Source of the DNA: Tetradesmus obliquus
Taxonomy: Eukaryota > Chlorophyta > Chlorophyceae > Sphaeropleales > Scenedesmaceae
NCBI GenBank assembly: GCA_030272155.1
Contig: CP126199.1
Location: forward strand, 4,328,501-4,392,500
Reading direction: 5' to 3'
Length of the DNA: 64,000 nucleotides
The first letter of the stretch is position 1. Every line of letters begins with the position of its first letter. A program made the translations under genes and the position numbers. A model generated the notes under the pieces. It did no database searches. It was not told the origin of the DNA and worked only from the letters and a program-made list of their open reading frames with translations. Below are positions 1 through 12,500 of this stretch, piece by piece.

Positions 1-2180
1 TCACCAGAGCCACAGCCCAAGCACATCTGGAGATCTTCACCACCCAAAGGAAGTATTGTTATGTGCGGTTGTTTCAACACAGCAGGGACAGCACCAGCAT
101 TGCAGAGGCAGCATCTCAGCGGCAGCATACACAGTGGCAGCGGCAGTAACAGTCAGCATCAGTCAACAGCAGCAGCGACAGGGGCAGTTTAACTGACAGC
201 AAACATAGCATGCGAATTAATGGACCATTGATTTGTTTGACTTTAGCTCAGCGTCTGACTCCGTCCTTGTTTATGGTTTTCACAGGCACATCCCCTTCAC
301 CAGAGCCACAGCCCAAGCACATCTGGAGATCTTCACCACCCAAAGGAAGTATTGATATGTGCGGTTTTCAACACAGCAGGGACAGCACCAGCGTACCGGC
401 AGCATTGCAGAGGCAGCATCTCAGCGGCAGCATACACAGCGGCAGCGGCAGTAACAGTCAGCATCAGTCAACAGCAGCAGCGGCAGGGGCAGTTTAACTG
501 ACAGCAAACATAGCATGCGAACAATGGAATATTGAAATGTTTGGCTTTAGCTCAGCGTCTGACTCCGTCCTTGTTTATGGTTTTCACAGGCACATCCCCT
601 TCACCAGAGCCACAGCCCAAGCACATCTGAAGACCTTCACCACCCAAAGGAAGTATTGTTATGTGCGGTTGTTTCAACACAGCAGGGACAGCACCAGCGT
701 ACCGGCAGCATTGCAGAGGCAGCATCTCAGCGGCAGCATACACAGCGGCAGTGGCAGTAACAGTCAGCATCAGTCAACAGCAGCAGCGGCAGCGGCAGTT
801 TAACTGACAGCAAACATAGCATGCGAACAATGGAATATTGAATTGTTTGGCTTTAGCTCAGCGTCTGACTCCGTCCTTGTTTATGGTTTTCACAGGCACA
901 TCCCCTTCACCAGAGCCACAGCCCAAGCACATCTGAAGACCTTCACCACCCAAAGGAAGTATTGTTATGTGCGGTTGTTTCAACACAGCAGGGACAGCAC
1001 CAGCGTACCGGCAGCATTGCAGAGGCAGCATCTCAGCAACAGCATACACAGCGGCAGCGGCAGCAACAGTCAGCATAAGTCAGCCGCAGCAGCGGCAGCG
1101 GCAGTTTAATTGACAGCATTTGAATCAATGGACCATTGATTTGTTTTACTTTAGCTCAGCGTCTGACTCCGTCCTTGTTTATGGTTTTCACAGGCACATC
1201 CCCTTCACCAGAGCCACAGCCCAATCACATCTGAAGATCTGAACCACCCAAAGGAAGTATTGTTATGTGCGGTTGTTTCAACACAGCAGGGACAGCACCA
1301 GCGTACCGGCAGCATTGCAGAGGCAGCATCCCAGCGGCAGCATACTCAGTGGCAGCGGCAGTAACAGTCAGCATAAGTCAGCCGCAGCAGCGGCAGCGGC
1401 AGTTTAATTGACAGCATGCGAACCAATGGACCATTGATTTGTTTGGCTTCAGCTCAGCGTCTGACTCCGTCCTTGTTTATGGTTTTCACAGGTGAATCCC
1501 CTTCACTAGAGCCACAGCCCAAGCACATCTGGAGATCTTCATAACCCAAAGGAAGTATTGTTATGTGCGGTTGTTTTAACACAGCAGGGACAGCACCAGC
1601 GTACCGGCAGCATTGCAGAGGCAGCATCTCAGCGGCAGCATACGCAGCGGCAGTAACAGTCAGCATCAGTCAACAGCAGCAGCGGCAGCGGCAGTTTAAC
1701 TGACAGCAAACATAGCATGCGAACAATGGACCATTGATTTGTTTGGCTTTAGCTCAGCGTCTGACTCCGTCCTTGTTTATGGTTTTCACAGGCACATCCC
1801 CTTCACCAGAGCCACAGCCCAAGCACATCTGGAGATCTTCACCACCCAAAGGAAGTATTGTTATGTGCGGTTGTTTCAACACAGCAGGGACAGCACCAGC
1901 GTACCGGCAGCATTGCAGAGGCACAGCCCAAGCACATCTGGAGATCTTCACCACGCCCTGCCCGAAGCCCCATCCACAGTCCAAGGCCAACCACAGCCTG
2001 CCAACACCCCCGAGGGACGTACATGTAATGTTTGTTCATATCAACTCAGCAGCAGACAGTTCAGTCCAGCAGCAGCAGCAGCGTGCCAGCACAGCAGCAG
2101 CAGTCGACAGCCAATCAAAGCAGCATCATAGACACAGCACCAGCACCAGCGGCAGCGGCAGAGGCAGCACAGTCAGTAGA
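1..2180. repeat. ~300-bp tandem satellite, about seven copies
   Basis: The same block beginning with tcaccagagccacagccc recurs at about 1, 297, 601, 907, 1205, 1503 and 1803, a period of 296-306 bp. Each unit holds a constant part (an Ala/Ser/Gln-like CAG-rich stretch, then a T-rich stretch ending in ttttcacag) and differs by point changes and by the number of CAG/CGG triplets. The array runs off the left edge. The last unit changes at about 1925, where a short internal segment is repeated, and it decays into CAG-rich sequence by about 2180. Small ORFs of 70-150 codons recur in every unit on both strands because of the repetition; I see no sign that they are genes. Confidence 0.93.
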
Positions 2181-2569
2181 TAAGCAATCATACCCAGTTT
2201 GCACCTTTACTACCACAACTACATGTCTCACTCTGCGCCTGTCTTTTGTTTTTTTGCTCTCATGTGGTTTGCTGGCGTCAGGAGCCCCAGGGTTCCAAGG
2301 CTTTTGTTCACGTTTGGAGTACATCACTACATCAAGTGGCGGTGAGTCAAATCACACCAAGACGTATTGCTTGAAGTAAAGCCTCTGTGTTCCAGCTGCT
2401 GTTGCTGGACGTGCACAGCATTTGGCGCATGCAAGACTGCCCGTGACTGTGCATCACTCTGCATGTGTCCTTGGCTGTGTGCTGCAGCCTGAAGACCCCA
2501 AGACATAGAAGTGGTGGACGCACCAAGACCAGCCTGCAGATGTGTGCAGCCAGCAGCAAAAGCAGCAAT

Positions 2570-2601
<32 letters not shown>

Positions 2602-2823
2602 ACAGCAGCAGCAGCAGCAGGTTGTAGTTGTAGCTGTACTTGGAAAGTGTCAGATTGTCTGGCAAGATGGTGCTAGGACCACATGTAACTACCTTGTTTC
2701 CTATTTTGTGTTTTGTGTTGGTGTACAGTGTTGGTGAGTCTGTGTGTCAATGTCGTTGCTTTGGTGCGTGTGTGTGTGTGTGTGTGTGGTTCTGGTCTTG
2801 TTCTTGTTGTTGCTGGGTTTGTG
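2181..2823. other. Gene-free stretch with CAG triplet run
   Basis: No credible gene is visible. It contains a CAG run with one interruption at about 2568-2621 and a GT-rich run at about 2764-2790. Open frames here are Gln, Leu or Cys homopolymers created by the triplets. Confidence 0.6.
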
Positions 2824-3064
2824 CTGTGATTGTATGCTGGTGTGTGGCCCTGTTGTGGCATGGTTACGCTTTGATTGTATGCTGGTGTGTGGCCCTGTTG
2901 TGGCATGGCTAGGCTGTGATTGTATGCTGGTGTGTGGCCCTGTTGTGGCATGGCTAGGCTGTGATTGTATGCTGGTGTGTGGCCCTGTTGTGGCATGGTT
3001 AGGGTGTGATTGTGTGCTGGTGTGTGGCCCTGTTGTGGCATGGCTAGGCTGTGATTGTGTGCTG
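2824..3064. repeat. 45-bp minisatellite, about five copies
   Basis: A 45-base unit containing tgtatgctggtgtgtggccc is repeated head to tail about 5.3 times from 2824 to 3064 with few substitutions. Because 45 is divisible by three, both strands show open frames made of repeated 15-residue peptides. The repeats abut one another without spacers, so this is a minisatellite and not a CRISPR array. Confidence 0.92.
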
Positions 3065-4035
3065 ATGGTCCCCACCCTGTTGTTTGCCCTGATGTGGCAT
3101 GGCTTTGTGCTTGTTTGATTGATTGCAACTCTTCTCAGGTGCTCTCCTGATCACCTGGTAAAGGGTTTTAACGGGTGCGCCGGCAACGGCCTGCCCTCCC
3201 ACACAAGTTACGCGGGCATGTGTGTCCCTGGGATCCAGGGATGCACCGCAGGCCAGCTGCAGCCATGCGTATAATCTTTGTTACATAAGTAACAACCACA
3301 TAACCAGCTAGCTAGCTACCCTGCTGAATGTCTACCGGCGACCCGAATCTTTTCAACCTTTCCGCTGGCGAGCAGATTCCACCAAGCGGCAGTTGCTCTG
3401 CAGCTGCTGCTGTGCTTTCATCTGCCTTGCAGGTCCCCTGGTACCTGCTACGTACCATGCATCTGCGCTACCTTGGATCTATCTGCTTGGAGCTGGCCTG
3501 GGTGCCTGGCCCGCATCCCATGGGCACTTACACTGCGGCTGACTGGCCGCTGAAGAGGGCTTACCGGCTCTGAGCTGTTGCGGCAACAGGTGTGTGCAGC
3601 TTGCTGACGCTGGGCTTGATATGTTAGTATGCGCTACATGAGTAGCAAGTGCATATCATCTCAGCGCTATCTCAGCTCAAGTTTCAGCTCACGTTACTTT
3701 GGCCAGCTGGCTGCTGCATACAGCTGTGCACACGTGCTGCAGCATCTGCACCTGTGTTGTGCTGTCAACAGAACATGCTGCTTACGACTTGCTGCATGCT
3801 CTCCTGCCTGCAGGCTACGCTGCAACAGCCTACGCAACCACCAACAACGCCCGGCTATCTTGTCTACCATCAAAACAAACACCCCAAAAATACATGCTCG
3901 GTTGCTGTTGGGCGGCGTGGTGTCTCAGAAACCCTAGGCAGGCGTGAACTCCTTCTCCCGAAATCGGGGGTCGCATCAGCGGGCATGATCCTGCTAGGGG
4001 GCCTGGCCACGCCGCTCACACAGCACGACAGCACC
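3065..4035. other. Gene-free stretch
   Basis: No exon chain, RNA gene or clear domain was recognised. The ORF at 3328-3573 has no recognisable domain and no splice-consistent partners. Confidence 0.5.
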
Positions 4036-4119
4036 GGCTCTGCTCAGTGGCCTGAGCCCTGGGGCGCAAGCGCGCGAGTGCATGTGCTCCAGGTGGTGGG
4101 TTCAATTCCCGCCAGAGTC
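4036..4119 (+). other. Degenerate tRNA-like element (type II size)
   Basis: The 7-base ends at 4036-4042 and 4113-4119 can pair as an acceptor stem with one G-T pair. A T-arm with an intact B-box-like gggttcaattccc sits at about 4098-4110, and a run of six T follows at about 4136, as expected of an RNA polymerase III unit. A D-arm-like gctc/gagc hairpin is present but overlaps the acceptor stem by one base. I cannot fold a normal 5-bp anticodon stem, and the A box is poor. It is more likely a tRNA pseudogene or a SINE head than a working tRNA-Ser or tRNA-Leu. Confidence 0.35.
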
Positions 4120-4854
4120 AAGCTTGTCATAACAAGTTTTTTGCAAATCCCAGGCTACTGCCTATCAACACCTACAAAATGATGAATTCACACGAACCAT
4201 GCAGCTTGAACCAGCTGTGGGTATTGGTGCAACATCAGCATGCTCTGCGTGCAACATCTCCTGGCTCAAGGTGCAGCATGACCGTCATGTGACGGTGTGG
4301 TGATGAGATGGTGTGTTACAATATGTTGATGCTGGCCAGTCAAGACAGAACAGTCACAAACACAAACAAGGTCACCATTCATGCTGGTACATATGCAGTG
4401 CACCACCACACCGGTCTTCGCCAAGTATCACTGCAGCAAACACCAGCTGCTGTCACCTGTGCCTGTTAGACTTGTTGGCGCTGCAGATCGCTGTTCACGC
4501 TGCCTTGAGATCGTCGTGCTGTATGTTGAATTGGCACACAATGTTCACTGCAAGCTGCTGCCGTTCTGAAGCGTGGCACCAAAACAGTAGTACGGTCTGT
4601 GTGTCGTAGGTGTCTCGCCAAACACTTCGGCAGCGCCGCACACGTCATGCCAGCATGCATAAACGGTTCAAAAATATTGTTTAAGCTGGATTGAGCCGGT
4701 GCCGACGCTGCAACGTAACCGCAACGCTTGTCAACAACGCAGGAACAGCAGGGGCAGCACACTACTGTAGTTATGCTGTACTCCAGAACGAACTCAGCGC
4801 AGCCTCGGTCGTAGCCAAGATTGTCTTTAACGGTGGCTGCAGTCTACGATCAGC
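4120..4854. other. Gene-free stretch before ABCA remnant
   Basis: No gene was recognised. It could contain upstream sequence of the ABCA-like fragment, but no exon could be supported. Confidence 0.4.
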
Positions 4855-5512
4855 ATGGCAGAGGGCCAGGCAGCATGCACACGGCAGCAGCAGGCCAATG
4901 CTGGTGGCAGCAGCAGCAGCAGCAAGCAGATGTTTGCAGCCTTCTGTGCTGTCCTGTACAAGAACGGTGTCTTGCAGCTGCGGGGTCGCTTTGGCAGTGC
5001 ATGGTTGGGTGCGCTGCTGCAGATCATGCTGCCAGCTGCAGTGCTGGCTGTGATGTGCATCTACAAGCACTACCTGCCACCCGTGCACCACTCTCAGCTG
5101 CAGCAGGATGCGTATGACATTGATACAAAGTGGTGGGCAGGAGCAGTTCCATACACTGGTGAGACCACTGAGGCAGTAACAGCTGCACCTGTAACAGTTC
5201 ATGAGATAGATTGATGTGGGCCCTGCAGGCAGACTTTCATCACTTTTTTCAGTGCAATGTACATGCAGGCAATACCATGTGCACTGTGCCGTGCCAGCAA
5301 AGCAAAGCAAACTCCGCAAGGCCAGCATTCAGAAGGTGCCTCTCATTGAGAATTCCTGCCGCTGCTGCTGCTGCCGCTGCTGTCACCACTGTTGCTGCTG
5401 CTCCTGTGCCTCAGGCCCTGCCCTGCAGCGCAGCAGCAGTGCAAGGATACTCCTAGTGCCACACACAGCAGAGGTGGCTGCGCTTGCTGCCAGGCTGGCC
5501 AAGAGAGGATAG
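4855..5512 (+). pseudogene. ABC transporter subfamily A, N-terminal fragment
   Basis: The frame 4855-5158 starts with a methionine and a Gln/Ser-rich head, then reads FAAFCAVLYKNGVLQLRGR followed by a hydrophobic segment (LLQIMLPAAVLAVMCIY). This is the cytosolic lead-in and first membrane span typical of ABCA transporters. It ends at a good GT donor (5159). A second piece, ARILLVPHTAEVAALAARLAK, near 5443-5505 resembles the start of the ABCA extracellular region, then meets a stop at 5512. I find no nucleotide-binding domain, no further spans and no phase-consistent intron joining the pieces. It therefore looks like a truncated, decayed copy, although an alternative start of a short protein cannot be excluded. 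The family assignment is inference from sequence pattern only. Confidence 0.45.
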
Positions 5513-7120
5513 TTACATGTGGGCCCTGGCACCATCTTAGATGGTATGAGCCACAACAGGTTGAACACACGCAATGCTACCTCATGGCGACAAGGTGTGC
5601 GTAGCTGCCATGCGCCGCATCTGCCGCATGATGCACATCGGTTCCTGCTGTCACTGATATGTGCACCATTCATGTTTGCTGCTCTGTAACAGCCGACAGC
5701 AGCCGCATATATATTAGCATCTCAGTCAACCGGCATGATCCTGCTTGACAGCAGTACCAGTTGTTGTAGCATTCATGCAACGCTTGAGAGCACAGTCCTG
5801 GACATAAGGCAACATGATGCACATGTGTGCTGGAATCTGTGAGCAAATCAACACGCGAGAAGCCTTTCCAGGCACGTGGAGCAGCCAGGTCAGCATGAGG
5901 CATGTTGGTGCTGCAGCTGACAGTTTGTGAAGTTTTGCACTTATGCACGCTTTGGAGGGCGGTGCGCGCATCTTGTTGCGTTGCGTTCAGGTGTGTGTTG
6001 CGTGGTCTTGAACAGGTTATGGGCAGGGGTAGCTCATGTACCAGTGTTCTGGGTGTGTGATTGACAGCTCTGGCATCCAGTTGTCCACCCAGTTGTCATC
6101 ACCTGGAGAGGCAGATCCGCGCTTTGCAACATTGTGACATGGTTGCTTCATCACATATCATTACACATTATTGATGCCATTAGGCTGGGCCCGCAAAATT
6201 TGTGATTTGCTCAGGCTGTGTTCGCAGCCAGTTGTTCAGTCACTGAACAGACGGTCTGGCAGGAGCATGTGCCCGGCACACATTGCCTACTGTGATACAC
6301 GGCTTTCCAGGCTATGGCATACTTTACATTGTTGTGACAACTGTGTGCTAACCCAAGTCTTGGACTACGTGGCTAACCCCACGTGTCCAAGCTGGCACAC
6401 CTGTGCTCTTGCACCGGTGTGTAGATCACCTGTTCCAGTTTGGCTGCGTCCCGCGTATCGCGGTCCAATGTGGACTCTTCACAACCTTCATATGCTATGG
6501 CCAGCCTTTGTTCTTGCAATCCAAGAAGCTTGGCATCTGGGTGTCGCTGCGTGTCCTCGCATTTCTGCATTTATCACACCCTCTTCACGTGGAAGTTCAT
6601 TCTTGGCACCTCGAGGTGCCACCTGCGCGTCGCGCAGTGCGCATGTCTTGCTAAAAGCGACCGACTTGACTCTTTTATTACAACTGGGGACCTTGACTTA
6701 TATCTGCTGTGTCGGCCTGGACTTGGGCCGCTGCCAGCAAGCTGCAGTGCGCCTGCAGGGCCTGGCCCCTGGTACCAGCGTACTGCAGTACTGCTGCACT
6801 CAACACTGAAGACATCAGGGTGCTGTAACTTCGTGCCGCACCTATAATCCAGCGGCTCCTGCCAAATTGAGCTACTGCCTGCAGGAAAGTTCGCCTTGGT
6901 GGTTGAGCTGGAGTGACAAGCGTGTCTGCCAGGCAAGCACCCATGTGACGTGTTGTTGCTGCTGAGAAGGCTGGCCTGAAAATGTGACACCCACATGATA
7001 GTTGAACTGATTGACCCGCACGCATGCACGCTGATTTGCTGCTAACGCTGCGATAGTGTGAAGATAAGCTTTCACACACAACTTGCAGGATGGAGTAGCG
7101 CTGTTCATCGCACTAGGCGT
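5513..7120. other. Intergenic, upstream of the ankyrin/RCC1 gene
   Basis: No exon chain or RNA gene was recognised. The ORFs on both strands at 6171-7079 overlap each other and show no domain. The promoter of the gene starting at 7121 must lie here, but no convincing core element stands out. Confidence 0.45.
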
Positions 7121-9467
7121 ATGGCTGACTTGATCTCAGCTGCGGTTTGCAATGGGTCGTCTTTGCAGCTGGCTCACGCTCTCAGCAAGTTCTTCAGGGA
7201 TGTGAACAGGTGTGCTGTCCTGCCCACTGCCATGATCTTCTCTCCGGCAGCTTCAAGTTCAATTACTCACACTAGTGTAATCCTATTCGCAGGCAAACCG
7301 CGTTTGACGCGTACCCCCTCCACCTTGCGGTGAGCAGCAGTCTTGGCTCCACTGAGCAGCAACTGAATATGCTTTAACCATGCTGCTACCCAGCTCCCTT
7401 GCACATCCTGGTGTCAAGAAAGATTCATGCCTGTTGCACTGTGCACTAGTGGTATCTGTACATGCTGCGTTCCAGGACACAACACTCTGTGTTGACAGGT
7501 GGCATGCCTGCAACGACGTCTGCTGGTGCTGCTGCAGGTCTGGCGCAACTCTGTGGCAGCTGTGCACCAGCTGCTGGACGCAGGAGCAGATGCAAACTTG
7601 CAGGATGGCGAATCAGGCTGGTGCGTGGTTGCATTGCTGGCAACTGCTGCTGGATGCACAGCCGGGGCTTATTGCGTGCAAGCAGTTGGCTGGCCTCATT
7701 GGCAATTTGTGCATGGCAGATGCTGCGCATGTCCAGCACACAATGTGCGTGGATGCTCTGTGTTGCAAGAGCGGCTGCGTGAAGCAGTAGTAGCGGTATG
7801 CAGCAGCTGTTCATGGTCCCATGTTGTAGCAGGCAACATGTGCAGCAGGCTGCAGGGAGCTGTTTCCTGCAAGCATCAACAGCACAGGTGCACAGGTGCT
7901 TGTTCAGCTGCCTTGCCAGTGGCTGCGGCCCGCTGCAAGGTGCACCACTCCCAACAGCATGACGTGTGGCCGTCTTGCTGCACATGTGCAGGTCTGCTGT
8001 TCACAAGGCGCTGCATCAGGGCAGCCTGGGTGTTGCAGCGCTGCTGCTGGCGCATGGAGGCTCAATGGATGTGACAGACAGCAAGGTGCGGCAGCAGTGC
8101 CATGCTGGGGTCTGCTGTGCACCATCACATATATCAGATCGACTTTAAGCAGCGTTCTGGTAACAGCAGCAGGGCGCTCGCGCTGATGGCCGGGACGTGC
8201 AGTTTGGGGTGGCCACTGTATAACAGCAGCAGCAGCAGCAGCAGCAGCAGGGCATGCGCTCGACAGGCAGCCATGTCTTTCTTTTGCTTTTCTAACAAGG
8301 CACACCTTCTGATCCGTGGCACGCAAGCAAGCCTCCTGTTATGTGTCCGTTCATCACATCGTCACAACTGCTGCTCCTGCCACATGGTCGTGCTCTGCTG
8401 CGTGCTTCTGCACTGTGTATCCAGCAGGGCCGGCTGCCATTGGACTTGGTGTCTCGCGAGCTCAAGCAGCAGCTGCTGCTGGCGCAGCAGGGCAGCTCCG
8501 CAGCAGCAGCAGCAGCTGGGCCAGGGCAGGCCAGGGCAGCAGCAGAAGCCAGTGTTGCTGGCTTCAGCTGCCTGTACAGCTGGGGCAACGGAGCAAACCT
8601 CACTCTGGGCACAGGTGAGGTCTTGGGTTGGCATGCAGGACAGTTCTGGTGCCAGAGCTGCAGTGCATGTAGTTTGGCCTGATCCTGCAGGAACAACGTT
8701 TTTGAGTTGATAAAAGACAGAGCAAGTGCATGCACTGGTTGCACCCCAAGTTTGGCACAAGACAGCCTGAGCCGGGCCAGCACAAGTTTTTTAGCGACAG
8801 TCTGGAATAGTGCTGGGACGGCACCGAGTATGCTGCTACAATGCTCCTGCATTGCTCCTTGCAGGATCAACCGACCTGCACCTGACACCAGTGAGGGTTG
8901 AGCTGCACCACCCAGATGCAGCAGCAGCAAGCAGCAGCAGCAGCGGCGGCAGCATCATCAGCGGCCCGGCAGCTGGCACCAGCGGCAGCAGCAGCAGTGC
9001 CACCGGTGACAGTCACGCAGCAGCTGCTGCACCGTCACCCGCTGAGCGGATCGTTGCCGCCTCTGCTGCCAAGTTCCACTCTGCTGTCGTGACTGGCGGT
9101 GGCCGGCTGTTCACGTTTGGATATGGCAGGGGTGGCCGGCTGGGTCATGCTGACTTCCACATCCACAGCGGCAGCAGTGCACAGGTGGGCACTGGAAATG
9201 CTAAGTTGTTGGTTTGCATGTCATTTACAGTAGCAGCCGGGCGTCTGTGTTTGATGGGCGCATGTGTGCATGTGTGCCTGTGGGTTGTTGGCGTGGGCGC
9301 TGTAACTGGCCAGCCGCACACCATGGTACAGTGCCAGTGCTGCTGTTGGCGGCTGTGTGTGCTGGGCTCTTCCTGAGATGCCATGGCAGCAAATGAGTTG
9401 AGTGAGGCAACAAGGGCACGTGGCTTGGTGGTTTCTTTCTCAACTCATTTGATCCACACTCGCCGTG

Positions 9468-9505
<38 letters not shown>

Positions 9506-12500
9506 ATCTTCCCGCGCTTGGTGGCTGGCTTGGGCAAGCGCACTGTGGTGGCTGTGGCTGCCGCAAAGCACCACACGCTGGTGGCCACCAGTGCAGGTGG
9601 GGCTGCCTGTACTGGCTGTGATCAGCGCTGATCGTGGAGTTTGTGACAGGCACACAGCAGGTGCATGATGTGACGCAGGTTGAGCGTTCTAAAGTTCGAG
9701 GCAGCACACACAACCACCTGTGTCTCGTATCTCACCTGCTGCCGCTGCTGCTGCTGCTGCAGGAGAGGTGTTCAGCTGGGGCATCAACAAGGATGGTCGG
9801 CTGGGCTATGGGGCAGTGGACAGCCAACCCACACCCAGGAAGTGAGCAAAACAGCAGCAGCAGCAGCAGCAGCAGTAGCAGCAGACGCAGACACAGCAGG
9901 GCAAGACGTGGCTAGTGATCATCAGCAGCGTATGCTGAAATTTGTGTCAGAGCGCTGGCAGCGATGTTGGTGCTGCAAGAGCAGCGTTTGTGACTGCCAG
10001 AGGTGACATCCCGCTTGCGTGAACATTGCGGATGCAGCTGCCCCATCTGCTACTGGCGGCACCTGACTTGCTGGCATTGCAGATGCGAGGCTTTGATACG
10101 AGGATGTGGCTGCACCTCACAGCGATTGAACTGCGTGCATTGCCCCTTCTGTCTGCCGCTGCTCTGTGTAGGGTGACTGGGCTGCCTCCGCGGCAGCGCG
10201 TGGTGGCGCTGGCTGCAGCAAACAAGCACTCGGCAGCTGTCATGTGCACGGGCGATGTGTACACCTGGGGAGCAAACGCCAGCGGCCAGTAAGTGCCTTG
10301 CAGCTGGTTGTTGTGGCAGCGCTTGCAGTGTGCTTTGGCGGCAGCAGCAGCAGCATCTGCACCCCAGCGGTAACCGGCAGGCTATCAACAGGCTTGTGCT
10401 TGCAGTTGTTGCAGCGTAAGGTCCTGTATTGATCAACGCTGCATTCAAGTCAGTTGTATGACTTCAGTTGTGACCTCAGCACAGTAAAGCTGACTTGCTG
10501 TGCGCTGGTTTGCCCACTGCTGTTTGCAGGCTTGGGTATGGCAGCAGCGACAGTGCCTGCAACCCCACCCCTCGCCTTGTGGAGTCGTTGAGGGGCCGGC
10601 GGCTGGTGAAAGTGGCAGCTGCTAAGCACCACACAGGTGGGTACCGCTGCGGTTCGGGGCATTGCTGCGCTGTTTGCTTTAATATTACATCAATGTTGTG
10701 TGACCTGTAGTGCTGCCTGTTGCAACAATCAATTGACCGGGCTCGTATGCGTGATTATGTTGGCGCTTGCATGTGCAGATGAACGCATATGTACGCGCGC
10801 CGTCAAAGCAACAACAACACCCATGTTCCCTTGCGTATGGGTGCACTCATGGCCGCGCATGTTGTGCATGCGTGCGTGCGTGTGTGCGCACGTGGGCACG
10901 TGGGCCGTTTGGGTGTGCGCGTCTACATTACAAACACGCGCATGTGTTGCATGTTTGTGCATGTAAGCACACGCGCGTGACACGCTGCGCGCGGGCTCTT
11001 GGGTTTGTGCGGATATTGAAATGCATCTGCACAGACAGTCTTGCTCTCGCGTGCATGCGTGCTCATGTCAGCAAACAAGTGTGCGCGTGCATGCGCGTGT
11101 GCGTGCTCTTCACTTGAGCAGGCATGAGCGCGCGTTTGTGTGTGTGCATGCGTGCACTTGAAAGCAAACTTGTGCGCGTGCGTGCCCAAAAGCAGCAAGC
11201 GGCTGTGTGCGTGTGCGCGTGCAGGCGCGCATGTGCACGTGTGTAGGTGCAGGTGCACGTGTGCATGCGTGTGCTTGTGCTTATGCATGTGCATGAGTGC
11301 GTTCTTGTGCGTGTGTGTAATCATGTGTGCGCACGTGTGCGCTTGCGCGTGCGTGTGCGTATGCGCGTGCGGATGTGCGTGTGCAATGCGTGCGCGGGCG
11401 CACGAGCGAGCGTAGGTGCGCGTGCACGTGCGTGCGCGTGTGCGCTTGCATGTGCGCGTGCAGTGCGCATGCGTGCGTACGTGCGTATGCCATGCGCGGT
11501 GTACACACAAGCCTGCTCAAGCTTGAGCATTGAGATTTATACCCAAGTGACTGGGCATGCGTGCGTGTGTGAGTGTGTGTGTGCCTGCATGTGCACGTGC
11601 GTGCGCGTATGTGCATAGACATGTGTGCCTATGTCAGCAAGCACGCCTGTGCATGCGCGTGTGCTTGCAAGCATACAGGTATGCACGTGTACATGTGCAT
11701 GCGCGCTTGTGTGTTTATGCATGCGTGCTTCCGCGCATGCTCATGTCCGTAATGTGTGTGTGTGCGCGCGTGTTTGCGTGCGCGTGTATGTGCATGTGGG
11801 TGTGTGTGTTGCACGCGCGCGTGTATATGCGTGCAGTTTTACAGGGCATGTGTGCTTGTGATTGTGCGTGCGTGTGCTCGTGTGCGACCATGCTTGTGGG
11901 CGCGCCCGTGTGCAAGTGTAGTATATGTGAGCAACTGTTGGTGCGCATGCGTGTATGTCTCAAGCGTATGGGTGTGCATGTGTACGTGTGCGCGCGGCAG
12001 CACGCGTGTACATGCATGCATGCATGCCTGCTTGCGTGCGTTCTCATGTCAGTACGCATGCGTGCCTGCATGTAGGCTGATGTGAGCAAGCATGCCTGTG
12101 TGCGTGCCCTTATCAGCTAGCATGCATGCGCGAACCTGCCTGTGCGTGCACGTGTGTGTACATGTATGCAAGCGCTCCTGCAACTGCCTTCAAACACTCC
12201 GCCCCTGTTCTGTCTGTCCTGCAGTTGTGCTGACTGCTGATGGCGAGGTGTTCACCTTTGGCCATAAGGTGGTCACTCCCCGCAAGGTGCAGCTGGCAGG
12301 CTGCAGAGACACTGCCAGGGCAGCACCAGCAGCAGCAGCAGCAGCAGCACCCGGGACAGGCGCAGGCAGCGCAGCGGCTGCAGGCAGCAGCAGCACTGCC
12401 TCAGGCAGCAGTGGCAATGCGCAGGCAGCGCCGCCTGGCAACGCTTCTGCTGCAGCAGGTGCAAGTGCTGGTGCTTTTGACGCGGGAGCTGGCACGGCGG

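Noticed and set aside
210-1109. Repeated 70-95 codon ORFs in the satellite on both strands
   Set aside because: They recur once per 300-bp unit with the same composition, have no domain, and exist because the array is CAG-rich and stop-poor.
2032-2665. Gln/Leu-rich ORFs around the CAG run
   Set aside because: They are homopolymer frames of the triplet run with no flanking exon support.
2673-3118. Overlapping 120-150 codon ORFs over the 45-bp repeats; a CRISPR array was considered
   Set aside because: Units abut without spacers and open frames arise because the unit is a multiple of three.
10729-12120. Many long Cys/Val/Ala and His/Thr/Arg ORFs on both strands
   Set aside because: They lie within one intron of the IBtk-like gene and reflect alternating GT/GC sequence; exons 10 and 11 join in phase across it.
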